Assembly: GCA_964611435.1 (NCBI GenBank)
Contig: CAZSXT010000003.1
Coordinates: forward strand, 124,001-188,000
Direction of reading: 5' to 3'
DNA: 64,000 nt
Origin: JAYPHU01 sp964611435
GTDB lineage: Bacteria; Pseudomonadota; Alphaproteobacteria; Rhodospirillales; UBA2165
Both the position numbers and the translations under genes were made by a program. The notes beneath the pieces were generated by a model, which was not told where the DNA came from, searched no databases, and worked only from the letters and a program-made list of their open reading frames with translations. Of this stretch, positions 58,098-64,000 are shown one piece after another (within the stretch, counting starts at the first letter, position 1; every line of letters begins with the position of its first letter).

Positions 58098-59292
58098 AGC
58101 TTCTTCCTTTCATCTCATCGAACTCTTTCGGCGGCTGCCAGCCACGGCGCACCACATCGATGATCTCGCTGACCTCGTTGCGCACCGGTCCACCGAAAGG
58201 TGGATCAGCCAAGGTCGTCAGCCACGTGTCCGGGCGGTCTTCTTCGTCCACCAGATCGCAATCCAGGTCGCCGAGAATTTTCACGCAATCCGCCGGCAAC
58301 CGCGCCGGCAGGCTGTTGCCGTTCAACAAGCCCCACAATCCGGTCCAGTAGCGAGCCGTGGTCCACGGGTTATATCCGCCGCCGCCGACAATGATGGAAC
58401 GCGGTGACATTTTCACCAAGTCCAGAATCACCGACCATAGCGCGCCGTTGGAGAGCCCCATAGACGCCAGAGGATCGCCCGCGAGACTGTCCGCGCCGCA
58501 GTTGATGATAATCGCGTCTGTCTTGAAGTAAGCAGCAAAGGGCTTGAGAAAATAATCCGCGACGAAGGACAGTTCTACAACGTTGAAGCCCCGAGGCACC
58601 GACAGGTTGCAGAACCCCGCAGACGCGTTGAAGCCAGTGTCCCCTGTTTGCGGCCACCGCCCCGCTTCATGCAGGGACACCGTAAAAATGTCCGGATCGC
58701 CGGCAAAAGCATTTTCGACACCGTCGCCGTGATGGGCGTCCAGGTCCACATAGAGAATGCGCTCGAGCCCCAGGGTGCGGAGCCGTCCGACGGCCAATAC
58801 CGCGTCATTGAAATAGCAAAAGCCACGCGCTTCGCCGGGCGCCGCATGGTGAGTGCCGCCGCCGAAGTTAACCGCGATACCGCCCCGCGCGACCAGGTCT
58901 GCGGCGAACAGGGAACCGCCGGCCGATGTCGCCGCCCGCTCAAACAAATGGGGAAAAATAGGATTTTCGATCGTACCGAGACTATGGCAACGCCGCTGCT
59001 CTTTGGTCGCCTTGCCGACCGACGTTGCGGTTCTTACCGCCTCAACATAATCAGATTCATGGAACGCTGTCAGTTCGTCTGTCGTCGCCTGAGGACTTTC
59101 CACAAAATTGGTGTCGTCCAGCCAGCCCAGCCGGCGACACAGATCAGACACAATTTCCACTCGGGGAATGGTCAGAGGATGGTTCGCGCCATACGCCCGT
59201 TTCCGGTAAATCGCCCCGCTGATGAACACCGGCCCCTTCGGTTCAGTGATCCGGCTCATTGGCTCAAGGATTGTTTGCGCACCATCCATCAT
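58084..59292 (-). CDS. Histone-deacetylase-family hydrolase (AcuC/HDAC-like)
   Basis: 402 residues from the ATG at 59292, whose ATGA overlaps the upstream stop; an ATG at 59259 is possible. Catalytic features are all present: NFGGGTHHAAPGEARG (His dyad), YVDLDAHHGDGVENAF (zinc Asp and His), CGADSLAGDPLASMG (zinc Asp), and VGGGGYN (Tyr). Family members hydrolyse acyl-lysine, acetyl-polyamines or other amides. Overlaps lipS2 by 14 nt, so it is co-expressed with lipoate assembly. An acyl- or lipoyl-lysine amidase role is an inference only. Confidence 0.9.
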   Translation of the reverse strand: MMDGAQTILEPMSRITEPKGPVFISGAIYRKRAYGANHPLTIPRVEIVSDLCRRLGWLDDTNFVESPQATTDELTAFHESDYVEAVRTATSVGKATKEQRRCHSLGTIENPIFPHLFERAATSAGGSLFAADLVARGGIAVNFGGGTHHAAPGEARGFCYFNDAVLAVGRLRTLGLERILYVDLDAHHGDGVENAFAGDPDIFTVSLHEAGRWPQTGDTGFNASAGFCNLSVPRGFNVVELSFVADYFLKPFAAYFKTDAIIINCGADSLAGDPLASMGLSNGALWSVILDLVKMSPRSIIVGGGGYNPWTTARYWTGLWGLLNGNSLPARLPADCVKILGDLDCDLVDEEDRPDTWLTTLADPPFGGPVRNEVSEIIDVVRRGWQPPKEFDEMKGRSYVMA

Positions 59293-60164
59293 GGCCGGAT
59301 ATCCGCCACACTGAACCGGGCCAGTTCGGCCGTGCGTCCCAACAGGGTCAACGCTGGGACGGCGCATTGGCGCGCCAGCTCCGCCCGGCGGGGACAGCGC
59401 GCGGCATGGGCGGCCATTTCCTTGGACCTGGGGATACCCGCGCGCTCCAAACTCTCCGCCGTGGGATAGAGGGTCGCTTTCAAAAAGCCCCGCAACAGGA
59501 ACTTAAGCGTCCGGGAAAACACAAACCGTTCGATCAGCCCCATTTTCTCGATCCGGCTGGCCAATAGCGCCCGTGCTGCAGCGATGTGCCGGGCTTCGTC
59601 CTTGTGGTGCAGGCTTAACACATCCGATGCGACGGGGCTGATGCCCTGCCCCTCGTCCTGCGCCCGCTTCAGGCACAGCCGGGCGTAAGTATCGGTCACC
59701 GTCTCGCCGATATAGACCATGGCCCAAAAGGCGGCGTGGTCCGGGTTTAAACGCTGCGCAACCCAAGTCAGCAACCGGGTCGGGCCCAAGAGCCTGGTTT
59801 TCTGCAGACCTGCACGTTCGATCATAGTTAGGAACATCAGGCTGTGGCCGGTCTCCTCCCGGATTTCTTGGAGCATAATCCGGGTTTCCTCGGCCGGCAG
59901 CTCCAAGAAACCTTTGGCCGACAGGCGGCTGATCAGCAACCCTTCGAGCCAGATACCGGCGGCGCAGAGCCGGGAAAACTCCGCCTGGCTTAGCCGCTGG
60001 ATCAGCTTGGACCGTTCCGGCACGCCAAGATCGTCCGCCGACAGGCTCAGCATCTCGGGCGGCAGCCAGGGCAAATCATCGTCTTCACGGTCCCAATCGA
60101 TTGCCGCCACCGGGTCCCGGTACTCTGCTCCGTGAGCGGTCAGTTTCTCCAACTGCGTGCTCAT
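59289..60164 (-). CDS. AurF-like diiron oxygenase/ferritin-like protein
   Basis: 291 residues from the ATG at 60164, which overlaps the stop of the LLM gene (ATGA); a longer frame upstream is rich in Arg and has no start logic. Diiron ligands are visible: E-x2-H-like in LQEIREETGHSLMF (near 102), GETVTDTYARLC (near 151) and LHHKDEARHIAAARALL (near 186). This is the pattern of AurF-type N-oxygenases and related diiron proteins. No known role in sulfur oxidation; the translational coupling on both sides is striking. Confidence 0.83.
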   Translation of the reverse strand: MSTQLEKLTAHGAEYRDPVAAIDWDREDDDLPWLPPEMLSLSADDLGVPERSKLIQRLSQAEFSRLCAAGIWLEGLLISRLSAKGFLELPAEETRIMLQEIREETGHSLMFLTMIERAGLQKTRLLGPTRLLTWVAQRLNPDHAAFWAMVYIGETVTDTYARLCLKRAQDEGQGISPVASDVLSLHHKDEARHIAAARALLASRIEKMGLIERFVFSRTLKFLLRGFLKATLYPTAESLERAGIPRSKEMAAHAARCPRRAELARQCAVPALTLLGRTAELARFSVADIRP

Positions 60165-61225
60165 GCCGCCCCCGAAGTCATGGGAATGATTTCCGCCGGA
60201 CGGAACCGTGGCAGGACGTGTTTGGCCATGGTGTCGAGACAGGTAATCATTTCGTCGGCTGACAGATCGCCGCCACCGATGGCCATGCCGATGCGGTCGA
60301 CGCCCGCTTCCTCGACGGCGCGCAGTTTCTTGGCCACATGATCCGGGTCGCCGACGGCGGCCAGCCCCATGGCTTCCAAGGTCTTCAGGCTGATGGCTTT
60401 CTGGAACAACTGCGCGATCCAACCGAGTTTTCTGTAATGTTCATACCCTTCGATCTGGCGATTGAGCAGCGGCCGGGCGAATTCCAGGATCCGCTCATAC
60501 ACCCAGACGATCCCTTCCTCTGCCCGTTGCCGGGCCCGCTCATGATCAGTGTCGCAGTGCACGGCCATGGTAAACGATGTCTGGGCATCTTTTTCCTTGG
60601 TCAGACCGCGATAACGCCGGATATCGGACTTCACCATGGGCCAGGGCTTAAACGGCCCGGTCATCAAGTTAAGTCCCAGCTCCGCCGCCACGTCTACACT
60701 GTCGGGGCTGACGGCGGCCAACCATCCCGGCGCCAGGTCCGGATTTATGGCCGGGTTGACATAATAGGTCTCCCCATCCCGTTCGAACGAGCCGTCGTCC
60801 AGAATCGACCGCAGAGTCTTATAGCGGTCTATAAACACTTGGCGGCTCTCCGCCATTTCAATGCCGAAGCCGCCGAGCTCGGTCTTGGTGACCCCGCGGC
60901 CGACACCCCACAACGCCCGCCCGCCGGACAGATGATCCAGGGTCGCCAGTTTTTCCGCCACGCGCACAGGCTCATACAGCGGCAAAGGCAGGATCGCGAA
61001 GCCGAGACCAATATTCGTTGTTGCCTGCGCTATCGCCGCCAACAGCATGTCCGGCGCGGCGGCGTTACTGTAATCACCGACAAAGTGATGCTCCGCCGAC
61101 CAAACGGCGTCATAGCCGAGACGGTCCGCGGCAATCGCGGTTTCGATACCGGCCGAAATTGCCGTAGTGGCGCTCACCTCCGCAAACGCAGGCGATGCAA
61201 ACTCCATGAACAGATCAAACTTCAC
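60161..61225 (-). CDS. LLM-class flavin-dependent oxidoreductase, first gene of the lipoate-assembly operon
   Basis: 354 residues from a GTG at 61225, selected because GAGG stands 6 nt before it and it yields the family-typical KFDLFMEFASPAF start; a distant ATG at 61270 lacks a ribosome site. LLM barrel signs: RLGYDAVWSAEHHFVGDYSN, TTNIGLGFAILPLPLYEPVR, LDHLSGGRALWGVGRG (SGGR motif) and a C-terminal IGMAIGGGDLS. Flavin-dependent; substrate unknown. Gene overlaps link it to AurF-like, HDAC-like and lipS2-lipT-lipS1. Confidence 0.87.
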   Translation of the reverse strand: MKFDLFMEFASPAFAEVSATTAISAGIETAIAADRLGYDAVWSAEHHFVGDYSNAAAPDMLLAAIAQATTNIGLGFAILPLPLYEPVRVAEKLATLDHLSGGRALWGVGRGVTKTELGGFGIEMAESRQVFIDRYKTLRSILDDGSFERDGETYYVNPAINPDLAPGWLAAVSPDSVDVAAELGLNLMTGPFKPWPMVKSDIRRYRGLTKEKDAQTSFTMAVHCDTDHERARQRAEEGIVWVYERILEFARPLLNRQIEGYEHYRKLGWIAQLFQKAISLKTLEAMGLAAVGDPDHVAKKLRAVEEAGVDRIGMAIGGGDLSADEMITCLDTMAKHVLPRFRPAEIIPMTSGAA

Positions 61226-61822
61226 CAGGAACCTCGTGGATCGCGCTACCACCCCAATGTTCATCCGCACCCTTTAGCGGCACGATTTATAATACATTTT
61301 TAGAGTAATATTTGGGACCGTTCAAATAAAATTGGGATGGAAAACCGCCGATAGCCTCAAATACATACCCCACATCCGACCACCACCCAGATCGCATGCG
61401 GAGTTCTGCGAGCTCCTATAATATTGTTTTAATTCAATTGGTTATGGAATATCTTCGTCAAGATGGGGGTACAGACCCGTAGCGCCTCTCAACCTTAAAA
61501 ACCGCACGCTTTATTTACATAATTTTTATGTTATATATATAATTAAACATAAATGCAGGATTTTTGTATTATTTTTCTCCACAATTATGATATTTTCTAT
61601 AAATCTATGTATAATATAAGATAAATACTACATACATATCATCATTATAAAAATTGATATTTGCTTTTATTTATTGAATGCTCTAAGTATCTTTTTCCGG
61701 CTTTTAAGCAGAATAATCTATCGCGCTTGTCTCGACCGAGATTGAAGTTTATCAGCCGGGCGCTTACATTGTGATATGAATTAACTGGGTTCCCAACATT
61801 ACTGCATTTGGGGGGATTGAGG
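61226..61822. other. Divergent AT-rich gap before tusA
   Basis: About 600 nt without a supported gene. From about 61500 to 61690 it is almost wholly A/T (stretches such as TTTATGTTATATATATAATT) in a GC-rich genome. It must contain promoters for the minus-strand lipoate-assembly operon and for the tusA operon. I see no perfect operator repeat of the kinds listed for other gaps. Confidence 0.7.
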
Positions 61823-62050
61823 ATGGCTGATGTAGAGATTGATACCAAGGGCATGAATTGCCCCATTCCGATCGTGAAGACAAAAAAAGCGCTGAAGAAG
61901 CTCGAAGTGGGTGATGAGGTGCGCGTGGAAGCGACCGATCCTGGTTCCGTCGCGGACTTTAACGCATTTTGCCGGTCCACCGGCAACGAGCTCGTCGATT
62001 CTTCCGAGGATGGCGGCGTTTACGTCTTTTTGATCAAGAAGACCAACTAA
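61823..62050 (+). CDS. tusA: Sulfur-carrier protein TusA
   Basis: 75 residues from the ATG at 61823 (a TTG at 61808 is poorer). CPxP motif in MNCPIPIVKTKKALK (C13, the persulfide carrier), KLEVGDEVRVEATDPGSVAD and FCRSTGNELV follow the family pattern. TusA is the central cytoplasmic sulfane-sulfur relay that feeds DsrE and the sHdr complex. GGGGGGATTGAGG precedes the ATG. First of four plus-strand genes. Confidence 0.95.
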   Translation: MADVEIDTKGMNCPIPIVKTKKALKKLEVGDEVRVEATDPGSVADFNAFCRSTGNELVDSSEDGGVYVFLIKKTN

Positions 62051-62061
62051 GCTCAAATCCT

Positions 62062-62373
62062 GTGAAACGCACGGTCCAGGCCGAGCTCGCTATTCTCCGG
62101 GCTAACGACAGCCGGGCGAAAGCCGAACTCATCAGTGAACCGCCGGCCGTGCCCACGCGCGCGCAACTTGCCATTTTGGAAAATTCATCCCGAAGCGGCG
62201 GCGCCCTGCCCGCAGAAGACGTCCATTATAAAACCGGTCTAGTGATGACCGCCCGGCGCTGGCTTCAACTGGCAAGCGAAGACGGCGAACTGATCTATCG
62301 GTTGACCGAAGCCGGCGCCGATGCGTTGGAATCGAGCCGGTCAAAGCACAAACTGCCGACAGAACCGGAGTAG
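62062..62373 (+). CDS. Small winged-helix-like protein of unknown function
   Basis: 103 residues from a GTG 11 nt after tusA; no strong ribosome site. The middle LAILENSSRSGGALPAEDVH and TGLVMTARRWLQLASEDGEL, then IYRLTEAGADALESS, resemble a winged helix with a wing and final helix as in MarR/ArsR-like proteins, but it lacks clear dimerisation helices. Could be a small regulator or a protein-binding wHTH. Placed between tusA and cysK, 4 nt before cysK, so co-transcribed. Confidence 0.65.
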   Translation: MKRTVQAELAILRANDSRAKAELISEPPAVPTRAQLAILENSSRSGGALPAEDVHYKTGLVMTARRWLQLASEDGELIYRLTEAGADALESSRSKHKLPTEPE

Positions 62374-62377
62374 ATCT

Positions 62378-63352
62378 ATGGCGATTTCCGATAAGGCAAA
62401 GAATTTTCGGGGCCGCGTCTACGAGAACATCGTTGAAACCATCGGTGCGACCCCCCTGGTCAAGGTAAGCCGTCTGGCCGAGTCCATGGACTGCAAGGCG
62501 GACATCCTATGCAAGTGTGAGTTTTTTAACCCGTTGGCGTCGGTCAAGGATCGGATTGGCATCGCCATGATCGAGGCGGCGGAGGAAGCCGGCGATCTCT
62601 CTCCTGGCGCCACGGTCATTGAGCCCACGTCCGGCAATACCGGCATGGCGCTGGCGTTTGTCTGCGCGTCCAAGGGCTACCGGCTGGTGCTCACGGTGCC
62701 GGAAGGCGTGGACGAAGGCCACCGGAAAATGCTGTCCCTATTGGGAGCAGAGATTATCCGCACGCCGGCGGAGCAGGGCATGTCCGGCGCCATCGCCAAG
62801 GCCAACGAGATGCTGGAAGAGATCGAGGGCTCGTTTATGCCGCAACAATTTTCCAACCCGGCCAATCCCAAGGTCCATGAAGAAACCACCGCGGAAGAGA
62901 TCTGGACAGATACCGGCGGCAAGGTCGATGTGATCGTGGCCGGGGTCGGTACCGGCGGAACCCTGACCGGCATCGCCCGCGCCTTGAAACCCCGCAATCC
63001 CGATTTGAAAGCCATCGCGGTCGAGCCTCTGGATAGTTCGGTGCTGGCGGGCGGCATGCCTGGCCCGCACAAAATTCCGGGCATTGGCGCCGGTTTTATC
63101 CCCGACAATATCGACATGAACCTGGTGGACGAAGTCATTGCCGTTGGCAACCATGCGTCTTTCTACGCCGCGCGCCGTGCCGCCGAAATGGAAGGCATCC
63201 CCGCCGGCGTCTCAGCCGGCGCCGCGCTGTCCGCCGCCCTGGACTACGGCACACGGGATGGCATGGAAGGGAAGACGATTGTCGTCATCCTGCCATCCAT
63301 GGCGGAACGCTATCTCACCTCCGAACTCTTCGAAATCTACACAACAGGATAA
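62378..63352 (+). CDS. cysK: Cysteine synthase A (O-acetylserine sulfhydrylase)
   Basis: 324 residues from the ATG at 62378 with GGAG 8 nt upstream. PLP Lys K57 in NPLASVKDRIGIAM, phosphate-loop partner EPTSGNTGMALAF (near residue 87) and VAGVGTGGTLTGIARALK (near 188). The normal length is about 310-320. Fixes sulfide on O-acetylserine to give cysteine. In this operon it links sulfane-sulfur handling with assimilation. Confidence 0.94.
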   Translation: MAISDKAKNFRGRVYENIVETIGATPLVKVSRLAESMDCKADILCKCEFFNPLASVKDRIGIAMIEAAEEAGDLSPGATVIEPTSGNTGMALAFVCASKGYRLVLTVPEGVDEGHRKMLSLLGAEIIRTPAEQGMSGAIAKANEMLEEIEGSFMPQQFSNPANPKVHEETTAEEIWTDTGGKVDVIVAGVGTGGTLTGIARALKPRNPDLKAIAVEPLDSSVLAGGMPGPHKIPGIGAGFIPDNIDMNLVDEVIAVGNHASFYAARRAAEMEGIPAGVSAGAALSAALDYGTRDGMEGKTIVVILPSMAERYLTSELFEIYTTG

Positions 63353-63355
63353 ACC

Positions 63356-63751
63356 ATGTCTGCGATCAGTCTGAAAGACATGATGGCCGAGGCCCATTCG
63401 GCTGTCCAAAGCATCACCGTTGATGACGCCGCCGAACTTGTCGGCCAACCGGGCGTTATATTCATTGATGTCCGCGAAGGCCGAGAACGAGCCGCCGACG
63501 GCCATATTCCCGGCTCGGTTCATGCGGCGCGAGGGTTTTTGGAACTCATCGCCGACCCGGCCGGCCCCATGCACAACCCCATCTTCGCCGGCGATGACAG
63601 GTTTGTGCTATTCTGCGCTTCGGGCGGCCGGTCTCTCCTTTCCTGCCACACGCTTACAAAAATGGGGATCACCAATGTGGTGAACCTGGCGGGTGGCTTT
63701 AACGCCTGGCGGGACGACGATCAGGCCGTCGAAGACTCCCCAGACGTCTGA
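63356..63751 (+). CDS. Single-domain rhodanese-like sulfurtransferase
   Basis: 131 residues. Rhodanese signs: VIFIDVREGRERAADGHIPG (near 34-53) and the active-site loop VLFCASGGRS (C87), six-residue loop as in sulfur rather than phosphate transferases. No signal peptide, so cytoplasmic, a likely sulfur donor to TusA. Starts 3 nt after cysK. Confidence 0.93.
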   Translation: MSAISLKDMMAEAHSAVQSITVDDAAELVGQPGVIFIDVREGRERAADGHIPGSVHAARGFLELIADPAGPMHNPIFAGDDRFVLFCASGGRSLLSCHTLTKMGITNVVNLAGGFNAWRDDDQAVEDSPDV

Positions 63752-63816
63752 TAATCCGCTGAAATTTATTCATTTTTCTCACTGTTACGCGAAAAGAAAT
63801 TGAATCTACACTCACC

Positions 63817-63832
63817 TTGTGTATTTACACAA
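63817..63832. promoter_or_regulatory. Candidate operator, perfect 7-bp inverted repeat
   Basis: TTGTGTATTTACACAA, a 7-bp inverted repeat (TTGTGTA/TACACAA) with 2 nt between arms, 135 nt upstream of the exported-protein start at 63967. It shares the ACAC/GTGT half-sites with the element 27 nt downstream. Confidence 0.5.
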
Positions 63833-63858
63833 AATTGTGAGAATAAAATTGTCTTAAT

Positions 63859-63873
63859 ACACCCGATTTGTGT
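63859..63873. promoter_or_regulatory. Candidate operator ACAC-N7-GTGT
   Basis: ACACccgatttGTGT, same half-sites and 7-nt spacing as the shdr-sox gap element at 46436. About 94 nt upstream of the start at 63967. The inner CCGATTTGT also matches 46143. Confidence 0.45.
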
Positions 63874-63966
63874 TGAAAATAATTCAGGAGAGGAAGATAC
63901 TGTCTGGGAACTCAAAAAAGCATTCGGTTTTACGATAAACACGCTCATTTCCCACAGGAGGTAGAC

Positions 63967-64000
63967 ATGCGTAAATTGGGTATTCTATTGGCCGCCGCTG
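63967..64000 (+). CDS. Start of an exported protein, cut by the right edge
   Basis: AGGAGG stands 5 nt before the ATG at 63967. Only 11 residues are seen (MRKLGILLAAA), a basic then hydrophobic start typical of a Sec signal peptide. Upstream operators resemble those of the shdr-sox gap, so a sulfur-regulated periplasmic protein (for example a cytochrome or binding protein) is plausible. Identity unknown. Confidence 0.5.
   Translation, partial: MRKLGILLAAA

Overview
The window looks like a chromosome segment from a GC-rich, chemolithoheterotrophic alphaproteobacterium, plausibly Rhodospirillales-like. The placement rests on gene content (Sox, an sHdr-type sulfur oxidation system, tripartite tricarboxylate transporters, Tat-exported redox proteins) and not on a marker gene, so it is tentative. 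No rRNA, tRNA, CRISPR array, transposase or phage gene was recognised.

The left half (1 to about 33,100) is a catabolic region for an organic, probably carboxylated, small molecule. It has two tripartite tricarboxylate (TTT) uptake systems (tctC-tctA-tctB at 0.7-3.8 kb; a long TctC plus a TctA-TctB fusion at 24.5-27.9 kb). It also has a 4,5-dihydroxyphthalate-decarboxylase/SBP-like protein, a Rieske ring-hydroxylating oxygenase, an FAD aromatic monooxygenase, TauD- and PhyH-type Fe(II)/2-oxoglutarate dioxygenases, a TPP enzyme, an SDR, an MDR dehydrogenase, two beta-hydroxyacid dehydrogenases, a class II aldolase, a GST, an LLM flavin oxidoreductase and an MBL-fold hydrolase. Seven cupin-fold proteins are scattered through it, and a solitary EutA-like ATPase with a histidine-rich tail sits behind two of them. 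Several promoter gaps carry a shared near-palindrome (core TAGAAWTCTA followed by AGT and an A/T-rich stretch), suggesting one regulon. The gaps at 11.9-12.4, 13.4-13.6, 15.1-15.3 and 22.3-22.6 kb hold a recurrent composite hairpin-rich repeat.

At 33.1-36.4 kb are general envelope/redox genes (a secreted DUF255/thioredoxin-fold protein, PsiE, a GlcG/HbpS-like protein).

The right half (36.4 kb to the end) is a dense sulfur-oxidation island. soxS and a SoxT/YeeE transporter are divergent. A tightly overlapping minus-strand operon encodes a GATase-like protein lacking its nucleophile, DsrE, sHdrC1-B1-A-hyp-C2-B2, a 157-aa unknown and the lipoate-binding protein LbpA. Divergent from it, across an 860-bp AT-rich gap, are soxX-Y-Z-A, then soxB and soxV/ccdA. 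soxCD is absent, which fits organisms that pass sulfane sulfur to the cytoplasmic sHdr system. A second minus-strand operon runs LLM flavoprotein, AurF-like diiron protein, HDAC-like deacylase, lipS2, lipT, lipS1, sLpl(AB), FCSD-like flavoprotein, then soxW. It couples assembly of the LbpA lipoyl cofactor to three genes with no assigned role there. Last come tusA, a small winged-helix-like protein, cysK, a rhodanese and the start of an exported protein.

Proposed logic: SoxXA/YZ/B start thiosulfate oxidation in the periplasm; SoxT-type import, rhodanese, TusA and DsrE relay sulfane sulfur inside; sHdr with lipoylated LbpA oxidises it; SoxS/W/V keep thiols reduced; LipS1/LipS2/sLpl(AB) make the lipoyl group.
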